DNA of 64,000 nt from NCBI GenBank assembly GCA_040387375.1, contig JAZKDW010000050.1, positions 62,001 through 126,000 on the forward strand, in the 5' to 3' direction. The notes under the pieces are model-generated. The model had not been told where the DNA came from and searched no databases. It saw only the letters and a list, made by a program, of their open reading frames with translations. Made by a program: the position numbers and the translations under genes. Every line of letters starts with the position of its first letter. Positions within the stretch are counted from its first letter, which is position 1. Below are positions 33,694-42,797 of this stretch, in pieces. The stretch comes from JAZKDW01 sp040387375 (GTDB lineage: Bacteria; Pseudomonadota; Gammaproteobacteria; Burkholderiales; Burkholderiaceae_D).

Positions 33694-35190
33694 ATGAAAC
33701 AGACTCTTCAACTCCGTATTTCGCAGCATCTGGCGTTAACACCGCAATTGCAGCAGTCGATACGATTGCTGCAATTGTCGACCCTGGAGCTGCATCAGGA
33801 ACTGGAACAAATCCTTTCCGATAACCCCTTGCTCGAGCGGCTGGACGACCCCCTCGATCATTCCATACGGTTGCAGGGCGACGGCTCGGTCACCTCGGCA
33901 GCCACCCCCTCCTCCTCTTCCTCCGAAGGCAGCGATGGCGCCCCGGAAGGCGACACGCACAGCGCTTCCGCCGACTCGGATGGCGGCTCGGAAGTTTCCG
34001 AAGGTCCTGACACCTCAAATCCGGGTGAAGCGGACTGGAGTTTCGATGACATCGCGCGCACCTCAAAGGCGCCGGAGGACGACGACGCCCGGCCGCAGCT
34101 CGAAGCGCATGAATCGACGCTGCGCGAACACCTGCTGGAACAGATGCGGGTGACGGTAGACAATCCGCGCGACCGGGCGCTGGTCGAATTGATGATCGAC
34201 GCCATCAACGACAACGGCTACCTGGAAGAGACGCTGGAAGACATACACGGGCGGCTGCCGGAAGAGCTGGAAATCGAGTTAGATGAATTGTCGATCGCAC
34301 TCAAACTGCTGCAGAGCTTTGATCCCGCCGGCGTTGGCGCGCGCAACGCGGCGGAATGCCTGGCGCTGCAGATCAGGCGCTTTCCGAAAGTGCCGATGGT
34401 GACCCGGCGCATGGCCTTGCTGATCATTGAAAACCATCTCGCCCTGTTCGCGCAACGTGACTTTAACAAGTTGAAAAAAGCGCTTGATTGCGATGATGAA
34501 GATTTGCGCGAAGCCCAGTCCATCATCCGCCAGTGCAATCCGCACCCCGGCGCCGCCTTCGCAACGGACACCTCCGATTATGTGGTGCCCGATGTGATCG
34601 TCAAACGCACAAAGAGCGGATGGCAGGTAACGCTCAACCATGATGTGATGCCGCGCCTGCGGGTCAATGCGATGTACGCCAATATCCTGAAGCAAAGCAA
34701 AGGTGAGGGGTCGCTCACTTCCCAGCTACAGGAAGCGAAATGGCTGATCAAGAATATGCGCCAGCGTTTCGACACAATTCTGCGAGTCGCTCAAGCGATC
34801 GTCGACCGCCAACGGAACTTTTTCTCCCATGGCGCGGTCGCCATGAGGCCACTTGTCTTGCGTGAAATAGCTGATACACTGGGTCTACACGAGAGCACTA
34901 TTTCTCGTGTAACAACGCAGAAATACATGTTGACGCCGCATGGCATGTTCGAACTGAAATACTTTTTCGGCAGCCATGTTGCCACCGAGGCAGGGGGCGA
35001 AGCGTCATCCACCGCGATACGCGCACTCATCAAACAGTTGATAGGAGCTGAAGACACAAAAAATCCATTCTCAGACAGCAAAATTGCGGACATGCTGGCG
35101 GAACAGGGCATGGTGGTAGCGCGCCGTACCGTCGCAAAATACCGTGAAGCCCTGAAAATCCCACCGGTTAATCTGCGCAAGTCTTTGTAA
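33694..35190 (+). CDS. rpoN: RpoN, RNA polymerase sigma-54 factor
   Basis: A 498-residue sigma factor of the sigma-54 class. Region I is at the N-terminus (MKQTLQLRISQHLALTPQLQQSIRLLQLS). Region II is an acidic, Ser-rich low-complexity stretch (about 60-145). The core-binding and DNA-binding parts follow, with the RpoN box ARRTVAKYREAL near the end. It directly follows lptB by 15 bases, the usual order in proteobacteria. It depends on enhancer-binding ATPases, none of which is encoded here. Confidence 0.98.
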   Translation: MKQTLQLRISQHLALTPQLQQSIRLLQLSTLELHQELEQILSDNPLLERLDDPLDHSIRLQGDGSVTSAATPSSSSSEGSDGAPEGDTHSASADSDGGSEVSEGPDTSNPGEADWSFDDIARTSKAPEDDDARPQLEAHESTLREHLLEQMRVTVDNPRDRALVELMIDAINDNGYLEETLEDIHGRLPEELEIELDELSIALKLLQSFDPAGVGARNAAECLALQIRRFPKVPMVTRRMALLIIENHLALFAQRDFNKLKKALDCDDEDLREAQSIIRQCNPHPGAAFATDTSDYVVPDVIVKRTKSGWQVTLNHDVMPRLRVNAMYANILKQSKGEGSLTSQLQEAKWLIKNMRQRFDTILRVAQAIVDRQRNFFSHGAVAMRPLVLREIADTLGLHESTISRVTTQKYMLTPHGMFELKYFFGSHVATEAGGEASSTAIRALIKQLIGAEDTKNPFSDSKIADMLAEQGMVVARRTVAKYREALKIPPVNLRKSL

Positions 35191-35285
35191 TTTTTGCAAT
35201 TTTTGATACGTTGCTGTGTTCCCTCTTGACCAGCCTGCCCCGGGACCTTGAGAACCGCCAGTAACAATATCCATAGGAGCGATAT

Positions 35286-35651
35286 ATGAATCTGACCATC
35301 AGTGGACATCATCTCGAATTGACACCCGCCATCCGCGAGTATGTAACAACCAAGCTGGAACGCATTCGACGCCACTTCGACCATGTCATTGATATTGCGG
35401 TCATCCTGACCGTGGATAACCTTCCCGAAAAACAAAAACGCCAAAAGGCTGAAATCAATTTGCATCTGAGAGGCAAGGATTTGCATGTGGAAAGCATCGC
35501 GCATGATCTGTACGCAGCGATTGATGCACTGATCGACAAGCTCGACCGCCAGGTTCTTAAATACAAAACCAAGATGCAGGACCATCAGCACGCGGCAATC
35601 AAGCATTTAGCCGAGACGCTCCTTCCCGACGCGCCGACCGCCGCCTCATAA
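35286..35651 (+). CDS. hpf: Hpf, ribosome hibernation promoting factor
   Basis: A 121-residue protein of the HPF/YfiA family. It begins MNLTISGHHLELTPAIREYV and contains HFDHVIDIAVILTVDN and DLYAAIDALIDKLDRQVLKYK, the pattern of the ribosome-binding fold that blocks the decoding centre of inactive ribosomes. It is of the short type, with no long C-terminal dimerisation domain. It follows rpoN by 95 bases. A GGAG stands six bases upstream. The ptsN and hprK genes that often follow are absent here. Confidence 0.96.
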   Translation: MNLTISGHHLELTPAIREYVTTKLERIRRHFDHVIDIAVILTVDNLPEKQKRQKAEINLHLRGKDLHVESIAHDLYAAIDALIDKLDRQVLKYKTKMQDHQHAAIKHLAETLLPDAPTAAS

Positions 35652-35687
35652 TACGGTCATCGTTGCCAGATAGCTGGCGCAACAATG

Positions 35688-35714
35688 AAGGGTGCGTTTA
35701 CCGCGCCCTTTTTT
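35688..35714 (+). terminator. Rho-independent terminator after hpf
   Basis: A 9-bp stem with one G-U pair (35688-35696 with 35702-35710) runs into a TTTTTT tract, about 37 bases after the hpf stop. It ends the kdsD-to-hpf block. Confidence 0.82.
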
Positions 35715-36115
35715 AATGCCTGACTTTATCCATTCATGAGGCTTCGCTGAAGGAGTCTGCAAACGACTGGACAATACCGCACTCCTTGCCTACCTCGTCG
35801 ATACTATTATCGAGGTCAAGGCTGGTGGGATGGCCATGAAGACATCGTGATGCAAGCTCAGCCTGGATTCCCGCATTCGCGGGAACGACGGTAGTAAAAG
35901 CGGATGACTTATAAATTACTACCGTCATTCCCGTGCAAACGGGAATCCATAACCCGCTGGCACGGGAAGAGCGTCGATATCCCCTAGGTTGGCTGAATCA
36001 CCCCGACGTATTGTCATGCGAGCTGAGTGGATAAAGTCGAGCTTCGCGTCAGCGTTTCATCCAACGCCACGAATCTCGGTACACTACCTTACCTTCACAA
36101 AACAGTTATTCCGCC
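35715..36115. other. Non-coding interval between hpf and the ECH-family gene
   Basis: Apart from the inverted REP-like pair at 35864-35949 I see no gene in this 400-base stretch. Short open frames in it have no ribosome site or family likeness. Confidence 0.6.
35864..35949. repeat. Inverted pair of REP-like palindromic repeats
   Basis: Two 34-base units (35864-35897 and 35916-35949) are inverted copies with a few mismatches, 18 bases apart. Each unit also contains its own short hairpin around TTCCCG...CGGGAA and belongs to the widespread CGTCATTCCCG...CGGGAATCCA type of extragenic repeat. The arrangement resembles a BIME or a small MITE. Confidence 0.8.
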
Positions 36116-37207
36116 ATGACCACTTTCGTCCAGACTGCCGTTAAAAACAAGATCGGTTTCATCACGCTCGACCGCGCCAAGGCCCTCAACTCGCTGTCGC
36201 TGGACATGATACGGGTTATCACTTCCGCATTGCTCGACTGGCGTGAAAACCAGGAGGTCGGCGCCGTTGTTATCCGCAGCAGCAGCGACAAGGCATTTTG
36301 CGCCGGCGGCGACATCCGCTTCTTTTACGATGCGGGACGCAGCACACCCACAGGCGGAAGTGCCTTGCTGGAGGATTTTTTCACGGAAGAATATGCGCTG
36401 AACTACCTGATCCATCAGTATCCCAAACCCTTTATCGCGCTTCTGGATGGCATTGTCATGGGCGGCGGCATGGGCATCGCACAGGGTGGGCCATCGAACC
36501 GGATGCGCATCGTCACTGAACGCACGAAGATGGCAATGCCGGAAGTCCATATCGGCCTGTTCCCGGATGTCGGCGGCAGCTACTTTCTGACACGCTCGCC
36601 GGGGCGAGTGGGTACCTACCTCGGCGTGACAGGAATCACATTCGGTGCGGCCGATGCATTGTATGCCGGGCTGGCGGACGTCTTTGTGCCATCGGCGCAA
36701 TTGCCTGCGCTCTGCGCGATGCTGGAGACAAGCCCGGCCGGCGATGTCCGGGATGCGATCCGCACGTTTGCTCAAGCGTTCCAGACCGGACTGAATCCGG
36801 ACAGCGCGGTGCTCGCATCACAACGCGCTTCGATAGACCGGCATTTTGCACTGGATGACATGCCCGGCATTACCGCGTCATTAAGCGGGGATCCCGCGCC
36901 CTTCGCACAGGACGCGCTGGCACTGATGGCGCAGCGCTCGCCCCTGATGATGTGTGTGACGCTAGAGCAGTTGCGCCGCGGCGCGGCCATGGAGGTGGCG
37001 GACTGCCTGCGCATGGAGCGCACCATGGTGCGTCGCTGCTTTGAACATGGCGAAGTGCTGGAAGGCGTGCGTGCACGTGTCATCGACAAGGATAATAGTC
37101 CGCGCTGGACGCCGGCTACACTGGATGCGGTTACGCCTGAGATGACTGCGGGTTTTTTTGCGCCGGTGTGGCCGTCGTATGCCCATCCGTTGCGTGAACT
37201 GGTCTGA
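36116..37207 (+). CDS. Enoyl-CoA hydratase/isomerase family protein, 3-hydroxyisobutyryl-CoA hydrolase-like
   Basis: A 363-residue crotonase-fold protein. The oxyanion-hole segments are AFCAGGDIRFF (about 61-71) and IVMGGGMGIA (about 112-121). MPEVHIGLFPDVGGSYFL matches the hydrolase (HIBCH, ECH_2) branch, where the Glu and Asp act in thioester hydrolysis; the length above 340 residues also fits that branch and not simple hydratases. In valine breakdown this enzyme releases 3-hydroxyisobutyrate. No other valine-pathway gene is near, so another CoA ester could be the substrate. It is convergent with dgt, seven bases apart. Confidence 0.88.
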   Translation: MTTFVQTAVKNKIGFITLDRAKALNSLSLDMIRVITSALLDWRENQEVGAVVIRSSSDKAFCAGGDIRFFYDAGRSTPTGGSALLEDFFTEEYALNYLIHQYPKPFIALLDGIVMGGGMGIAQGGPSNRMRIVTERTKMAMPEVHIGLFPDVGGSYFLTRSPGRVGTYLGVTGITFGAADALYAGLADVFVPSAQLPALCAMLETSPAGDVRDAIRTFAQAFQTGLNPDSAVLASQRASIDRHFALDDMPGITASLSGDPAPFAQDALALMAQRSPLMMCVTLEQLRRGAAMEVADCLRMERTMVRRCFEHGEVLEGVRARVIDKDNSPRWTPATLDAVTPEMTAGFFAPVWPSYAHPLRELV

Positions 37208-37214
37208 CAGACGC

Positions 37215-38363
37215 TTAGAGTTCATCCACCATGAACAGGCGGCGATGTTCACGCATCGCATAACGGTCGGTCATGCCGGCAATATAATCGGCAACTTTGC
37301 GAGCCTGCATCGATGTGGTGTCCGACTGCGTATTGCCGTTCACCTGGTAGTCCGGCGCCAGTAGAGCCGGCTCCTGCATGAAAGCGTTGAATAGTTCGGT
37401 GATGATGCGGCGGGCCTTGCTGGTCATGCGATTGACCTGGTAATGCTGGTAGAGGTTCTCCCGCAGGAAGCGTTTCAGCAGCGCCGCTTCGTGCCGCATG
37501 CCATCCGAAAAGGTAATCAGTGCCGGGGCATTGCGGACATCATCGACGGTCGTCAGTTGCGCGGCCTGAATCCGCGCGCCGGACGCCTCGATCAAGTCGA
37601 CAATCAGCGCATTGATCATGCGCCGGACTGTTTCATTGATTGCGCGGCGGCCGCTGATGCCGGGGAAGGCGGCTTCCGCTTCATGCCGGTGGCGCGCATA
37701 CAGATCAATCTCATCAAGTTGGGCCGTCGTCAGCAGGCCGGAGCGCAGGCCATCGTCGACATCGTGATTGTTATAGGCAATTTCATCGGCCAGATTAGCC
37801 AGCTGCGCCTCCAGCGTCGGCTGCTTTCTGTCGATAAAACGCTGGCCGATGTCACCGAGTTTTTTTGCGTTGGGCAGCGAACAATGTTTCAGGATTCCTT
37901 CGCGCGTCTCGAACATCAGGTTCAGGCCGTCAAAAGCCCCGTAGCGCTCTTCAAGCGCATCGACCACACGCAGGCTTTGCAGGTTATGCTCAAAGCCGCC
38001 AAAGTCCTTCATGCACGCATTGAGCGCATCCTGGCCGGCATGGCCGAACGGCGTATGCCCGAGGTCATGCGCCAGCGAGATCGCCTCTACCAGATCCTCA
38101 TTCAGCCGCAGGTTGCGCGCAATCGAACGCGCTATCTGCGCAACTTCGATGCTGTGGGTCAGCCGGGTACGGAATAAATCGCCCTCGTGATTGACGAAAA
38201 CCTGTGTTTTGTATTCAAGCCGGCGGAAAGCCGTGGAATGGATGATGCGGTCGCGGTCACGCTGGAATTCGGTGCGGGATGCCGGCGCGGCTTCGGAAAA
38301 ATGGCGACCTCGCGATTGCGCCGAGTGCGCGGCGTAGGGGGCGAGGTGCGCTTCGAAATCCAT
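37215..38363 (-). CDS. dgt: Deoxyguanosinetriphosphate triphosphohydrolase-like protein (HD domain)
   Basis: A 382-residue HD-domain dNTPase of the dGTPase family. Metal ligands are visible in RLTHSIEVAQIARSIAR and in SLAHDLGHTPFGHAG (the HD pair). FRRLEYKTQVFVNHEGDLFRTRL is the family's opening motif. The open frame runs far upstream into aroB, but that part is only the other frame of aroB; ATG at 38363 lies two bases after the aroB stop. The gene is the last of the pilM-aroKB block and is probably translated with it. Confidence 0.95.
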   Translation of the reverse strand: MDFEAHLAPYAAHSAQSRGRHFSEAAPASRTEFQRDRDRIIHSTAFRRLEYKTQVFVNHEGDLFRTRLTHSIEVAQIARSIARNLRLNEDLVEAISLAHDLGHTPFGHAGQDALNACMKDFGGFEHNLQSLRVVDALEERYGAFDGLNLMFETREGILKHCSLPNAKKLGDIGQRFIDRKQPTLEAQLANLADEIAYNNHDVDDGLRSGLLTTAQLDEIDLYARHRHEAEAAFPGISGRRAINETVRRMINALIVDLIEASGARIQAAQLTTVDDVRNAPALITFSDGMRHEAALLKRFLRENLYQHYQVNRMTSKARRIITELFNAFMQEPALLAPDYQVNGNTQSDTTSMQARKVADYIAGMTDRYAMREHRRLFMVDEL

Positions 38364-38365
38364 GT

Positions 38366-40060
38366 TCAGCGAGCGGCGGTGCAAGCCTCGATAGTCGCCA
38401 GCAACAAGGCCTGCGGGACTGTCGTGATGAGGGGGGAACCCAGGGGCTTCATCAGGATGAACTTGATGAGCCCGCCTTCGTTTTTCTTGTCGACCTGCAT
38501 CAGTTCGAGCCAGCGCGCCGTGCCCAGGTCCGGCGCCACTGTTGGCAAGCCGGCCGCCTTCACCAGTGCCGCGATGCGCGACTTTGCCGCGGCGTCGATA
38601 TAACCGCAACGGAAGGACAACTCCGCCGCCATCACCATGCCGCAACCGACCGCCTCGCCATGCAGCCATTTGCCATAACCTAATCCGGCCTCGATCGCAT
38701 GGCCAAACGTATGGCCGAAATTGAGGATGGCCCGCAGGCCGCCTTCACGCTCGTCCTGGCGCACGACTTCCGCCTTGATTTCGCATGAACGCTGGATCGC
38801 GTACGCCAGCGCGCCGGCATCCCGCGCAACCAGGTTGTCGATATTCGCTTCAATCCAGTCAAAGAATGCCGCATCGATGATCGCGCCATGCTTGATGACT
38901 TCGGCCAGGCCGGCCGCCAGTTCGCGCGGCGGCAAGGTGTTCAGCGTGCTTGTATCCGCAATCACCGCTTGCGGCTGGTAAAACGCGCCGATCATGTTCT
39001 TGCCGAGAGGATGGTTGATTCCGGTCTTGCCGCCCACCGACGAGTCGACCTGCGCCAGCAAGGTGGTGGGCACCTGGATGAACGGCACCCCACGCATGTA
39101 GGTCGCCGCGGCAAAGCCGGTCATGTCCCCGATCACACCGCCGCCAAGTGCCACCAGGGTTGTCTTGCGATCGCATTTTTCCTCGAGCAGGACATCGAAG
39201 ATTTGCATCAGGTTTTCCCAGTTTTTTTCTTCTTCACCATCCGGCAGCACGATCGTGATGACCTGCTTTCCGGCGGACCGCAGAGTGTGCACCAGGCGCT
39301 CGAGATACAGCGGCGCCACAATGGTATTGGTGACCACGGCGGCGCGTGCCCCGGCAACATGGCGGCCAATCTGGCCGGCATCCTGCAGCAGGGATTGTCC
39401 GATCGTGATGGGATAACTGCGGTCGCCCAGATCGACCGACAAGGTTATGGGAGCGGTTGGCGGCGTGGTCATGTCAGGTGTGGATGGGGTGGAATTGCTG
39501 TCGAACCCGGAACGTTCGGCAGGAACCGGCTTTTCCGGTTCGAGCAGCGTCAAAATGGTTTGCACCAGCCATTGTACGTTAGGGCGCCCGGTTTCAATGA
39601 CCAGGTCGGCGATCTCGCGATAAAGGGGATCGCGCAAGCGCGACAATTCCTCGATGCGGGCGCGCGGATCGGCGGTTTGCAGTAAGGGCCGGTTCTTGTC
39701 GTGGCTGGTACGCTGCAAGATGCTGTTGACGCTGGCTCGCAGATAAATCACGGTGCCACGCGATTGCAGATAGGCGCGGTTGTGCGGATCCAGGACAGCC
39801 CCGCCGCCTGTCGCCAGCACGATATCCTGCTGAGCGGTCAGATCCCGGATCACTTCGGATTCGCGTTGGCGAAAACTGTCTTCACCTTCGATTTCAAAAA
39901 TCAGCGGAATCGAAGCGCCGGTGCGCGCTTCGATTTCGTGGTCGGAATCGATGAAGCGTTTATTGAGCTTTTTGGCGAGGGCACGACCGACGGTCGTTTT
40001 GCCGGAGCCCATTAGCCCCACCAGAAAGATGTTTCGAGACGCGTTTACAGCATTTTCCAC
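38366..40060 (-). CDS. aroKB: Apparent fusion of shikimate kinase (AroK) and 3-dehydroquinate synthase (AroB)
   Basis: One uninterrupted frame of 564 residues. Residues 1-175 are shikimate kinase: Walker A GLMGSGKT (15-22), FIDSDHEIE and ATGGGAVL (83-90). Residues about 205-560 are dehydroquinate synthase: the NAD-binding LPDGEEEKN and ALGGGVIGDMTGFAA, VPTTLLAQVDSSVGGKTGIN, and NFGHTFGHAIE and HGEAVGCGM for zinc. A linker of about 30 residues, rich in Ser, Thr and Pro, joins them. In many proteobacteria aroK and aroB are separate neighbours. An internal ATG at 39472 (residue 197) could start AroB separately, but no Shine-Dalgarno is seen before it. The start is GTG at 40060, 47 bases after pilQ. 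Confidence 0.92.
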   Translation of the reverse strand: MENAVNASRNIFLVGLMGSGKTTVGRALAKKLNKRFIDSDHEIEARTGASIPLIFEIEGEDSFRQRESEVIRDLTAQQDIVLATGGGAVLDPHNRAYLQSRGTVIYLRASVNSILQRTSHDKNRPLLQTADPRARIEELSRLRDPLYREIADLVIETGRPNVQWLVQTILTLLEPEKPVPAERSGFDSNSTPSTPDMTTPPTAPITLSVDLGDRSYPITIGQSLLQDAGQIGRHVAGARAAVVTNTIVAPLYLERLVHTLRSAGKQVITIVLPDGEEEKNWENLMQIFDVLLEEKCDRKTTLVALGGGVIGDMTGFAAATYMRGVPFIQVPTTLLAQVDSSVGGKTGINHPLGKNMIGAFYQPQAVIADTSTLNTLPPRELAAGLAEVIKHGAIIDAAFFDWIEANIDNLVARDAGALAYAIQRSCEIKAEVVRQDEREGGLRAILNFGHTFGHAIEAGLGYGKWLHGEAVGCGMVMAAELSFRCGYIDAAAKSRIAALVKAAGLPTVAPDLGTARWLELMQVDKKNEGGLIKFILMKPLGSPLITTVPQALLLATIEACTAAR

Positions 40061-40107
40061 GGGCCCTGGGTCAGGGTGTCAGCCCTGGATAGTCGATTAA
40101 ACCGGGA

Positions 40108-42255
40108 TTATCTCACGACGACTTTGTCATTAATGATCTTGGGCGTAAGAAAAATCAGCAGCTCGGTTTTATCGTTGGTGCGCGCGGTGGTCTTGAACAG
40201 GTTGCCAAGCACTGGCAAATCGCCAAAAAATGGCACCTTGGTGACGGTATCGCGATCCTGCTGAATGTAAATGCCGCCGATGACAACGGTACCGCCATTT
40301 TCGATCAGCACTTGTGTCTTCACATGTTTGGTGTCGATCGCAAAACCCTGAAGGGTCGCTTGCCCGACGCTGTCCTTGTTGACATCGACATCCAGGATGA
40401 CATTGCCGTCCGGCGTGATCTGCGGCGTGACTTCCAGCTTCAGGTTGGCTTTACGGAACGCCAGCGAGGTGGCGCCGCTGCTGGTAGCGATCTGGTAAGG
40501 CAGTTCGGTGCCCTGCTCGATGGTGGCCTTCAATTGGTCGGCCGTGATTACCCGCGGGCTTGACAGGATTTTGCCCTTGCCATCGGCTTCCAGCGCCGAC
40601 AATTCCAGGCTGATGAATCGGGTTGCGGCAGCATTGAACAAGGACAAGGCGACTGATCCAGCCAAGGCGCCACCAATACCGGACGCAGGCAAATTCACTG
40701 AATTTCCGTTGACAGTTTGCAAGTTAGTCAAGTTCAAACCCACTGCATCGGCGTCCGCATTTTGTTGTCCGCCAGCTTCAAAACGATTGTTTCCACCCGG
40801 CGAAGGTTTCTGAACACCAAACCCAAGCTTGACACCCAGATTCCTGCTGAAGGTGTCATTTGCTTCAACGATCCGCGCCTCAATCAACACCTGGCGGCTG
40901 GCGATATCCGTTTGCTGGACCAGCTTCCGGACTTCGTCGAGTTTTGATGCAATGTCCGTCACAAACAGTTGATTTGTCCTCGGATCGATGACCGCGCTGC
41001 CCCGCTTCGACAACACACTGCGCCCGCCGCCGCCGGTATTATCCAATATGGTTTTAAAGGCTTCCGCCTTTTGATAATTCAACTGGAATGTTTCGGTTTT
41101 GACTGGTTCCAGTTCGGCGATCTGTGAACGCTGTTCCAGCTCCAGTTTTTCTTTCGTCAGCAATTCGTCTTTGGGCGCAATCCACAACACCGAACCATTT
41201 TTGCGCATGTCGAGGCCCTTGGCCTGCATCACGATATCCAGCGCCTGGTCCCATGGCACGTCCTTCAGGCGCAGGGTGAGATTGCCATTGACGGTATCGC
41301 TGGTAATGATATTCAAGCCGGTGAAATCGGCAATGACCTGCAGCACGGCCCGGACTTCGACATTCTGGAAATTCAGGGATAATTTTTCACCGCGGTAGCC
41401 TTGGGTGCCCTGCGTCAGTTTGTTCGGCTCTTCCTTGATCGGCTTGACCTCGATGACCAGTTGCGAGTCGCTTTGATAGGCACTGTGTTCCCACAGACCT
41501 TTGGGTTCGATCACCATGCGCACGTTGTCGCCCTGGGAGGTCGTGGTAATCGTGCGAACCGGCGTACCGAAGTCACCCACATCCAGCCGGCGGCGCAGCA
41601 CATCGGGCAAGCCGGTTTTCAGAAAATCGACCAGGATGTTCTGTCCTTGCTGGCGTACATCGACACCGATCTGATTGCTCGGCAGATCAATCACCACCCT
41701 GCCCTCTCCGGCAACACCGCGCCGGAAATCAATATCGCGAAGATCCTGTCTGCCTGCTGGAGCGGCGTCCGCAGCCCGGGTTGCCGGGAGACCCGCCGAA
41801 GTGACGGCAGTGGCAACGCCCCCGGAGCTGTCTATCGTCACAATGACTGCATTTTCTTCAATCACTGTTGCGTAATTCAGCGGCCGTTTCAGGTTAAAAA
41901 CCAGGCGTGTGCGCTCACCGGCCTGCACAAGATTCACATTACGCACGTCCCCAAGATTGATATCCTTGGCAGTCGCACCGGTTGCATTAACCGTACCTAT
42001 GAAATCGAGCGCGATGCGTGCCGGACTGGTAATTGAAAATCCAAGCGGCGATTTGGCGACCGGATTCTTCAGGGATATCTTGACGATAATGTTCGATCCC
42101 TGTTGATTTGCGGTGATCGATTCAATGGTATTTTCTTGCGCCCAGGCGAGACTGCCCGTCGTCGCCAATCCAATACTGGCGAGGCAAACAAGTGTGCATT
42201 GCCGCACCATATGGCGCGCAATCGTGCGCAGGCACCGGTTTTTTAACATCATCAT
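40108..42255 (-). CDS. pilQ: PilQ, type IV pilus outer-membrane secretin
   Basis: The gated outer-membrane pore for the pilus, 715 residues. A signal peptide ends near AWAQ (about residue 39). Two AMIN domains (about 45-250) bind peptidoglycan, an STN/N0 and N1 region follows (about 285-440), and the secretin barrel lies in the C-terminal 250 residues (VLIEARIVEANDTFSRNLGVKLGFG, VIENGGTVVIGGIY-like segment, VPFFGDLPVLGNLFK). Three ATG codons in a row overlap the pilP stop; AGGAG lies eight bases upstream of the first. Confidence 0.97.
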   Translation of the reverse strand: MMMLKNRCLRTIARHMVRQCTLVCLASIGLATTGSLAWAQENTIESITANQQGSNIIVKISLKNPVAKSPLGFSITSPARIALDFIGTVNATGATAKDINLGDVRNVNLVQAGERTRLVFNLKRPLNYATVIEENAVIVTIDSSGGVATAVTSAGLPATRAADAAPAGRQDLRDIDFRRGVAGEGRVVIDLPSNQIGVDVRQQGQNILVDFLKTGLPDVLRRRLDVGDFGTPVRTITTTSQGDNVRMVIEPKGLWEHSAYQSDSQLVIEVKPIKEEPNKLTQGTQGYRGEKLSLNFQNVEVRAVLQVIADFTGLNIITSDTVNGNLTLRLKDVPWDQALDIVMQAKGLDMRKNGSVLWIAPKDELLTKEKLELEQRSQIAELEPVKTETFQLNYQKAEAFKTILDNTGGGGRSVLSKRGSAVIDPRTNQLFVTDIASKLDEVRKLVQQTDIASRQVLIEARIVEANDTFSRNLGVKLGFGVQKPSPGGNNRFEAGGQQNADADAVGLNLTNLQTVNGNSVNLPASGIGGALAGSVALSLFNAAATRFISLELSALEADGKGKILSSPRVITADQLKATIEQGTELPYQIATSSGATSLAFRKANLKLEVTPQITPDGNVILDVDVNKDSVGQATLQGFAIDTKHVKTQVLIENGGTVVIGGIYIQQDRDTVTKVPFFGDLPVLGNLFKTTARTNDKTELLIFLTPKIINDKVVVR

Positions 42256-42797
42256 TTTTTAATCTCCTGCAACTCTAACTTCGCTTTGCGCTCAACCCAA
42301 TCGCCCGCTGCATCTTGTACTATTTCCTTGAGTTCAACCTCGGAATCAGTAATCTTTGTGACCATGCCGAAATTTTGCCCGATGTAATTGCCTACCTTTG
42401 CTTGATATATTGTTTTGTCGATTTGCAAAAGTGCATAACTCAATCCTGGTCTTTCAAGTGTTCCAACCATTTTCATCGTATCCAGGGGAAAAATTTCCAG
42501 CGGCTCACGACGCCGGTCCAGGTCGGGTTTGAAACCACTGCCGGATTTGGATTGAAGCTTGGCAAATGCGACTGCCATTTTGCTCGCATCATAAGGATCG
42601 ACTGTGTTTTTGCTACCGTAGAGAAATGGGGTAAATTTTTTCGGCTCCGCCAGTTTTGGTATGGATACCGGTGTCTTCTGTTTCACATCCGCCATCCACT
42701 GCTGGACTTCCTGCACACCGCCATCACTGCAGCCGCCCAAGCCAAACAGGAACAGGACACTGACAAAACGGCCGCGCAGGGCACGAGAGTTCGTCAT
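42252..42797 (-). CDS. pilP: PilP, type IV pilus inner-membrane lipoprotein
   Basis: A 181-residue pilotin-like lipoprotein of the alignment complex. An N-terminal signal ends in LGGC (about residues 20-23), the lipidated cysteine. The periplasmic beta-sandwich contains PLEIFPLDTMKMVGTL and YQAKVGNYIGQNFGMVTKI, which are clear PilP hallmarks. PilP links PilNO to the secretin PilQ. It overlaps pilO and pilQ by four bases each. Confidence 0.95.
   Translation of the reverse strand: MTNSRALRGRFVSVLFLFGLGGCSDGGVQEVQQWMADVKQKTPVSIPKLAEPKKFTPFLYGSKNTVDPYDASKMAVAFAKLQSKSGSGFKPDLDRRREPLEIFPLDTMKMVGTLERPGLSYALLQIDKTIYQAKVGNYIGQNFGMVTKITDSEVELKEIVQDAAGDWVERKAKLELQEIKK

Noticed and set aside
38364..38669. 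N-terminal extension of about 100 residues on the dgt frame
   Set aside because: It overlaps the 3' part of aroB in another frame, is low in complexity, and the ATG at 38363 next to the aroB stop gives the normal dGTPase start.
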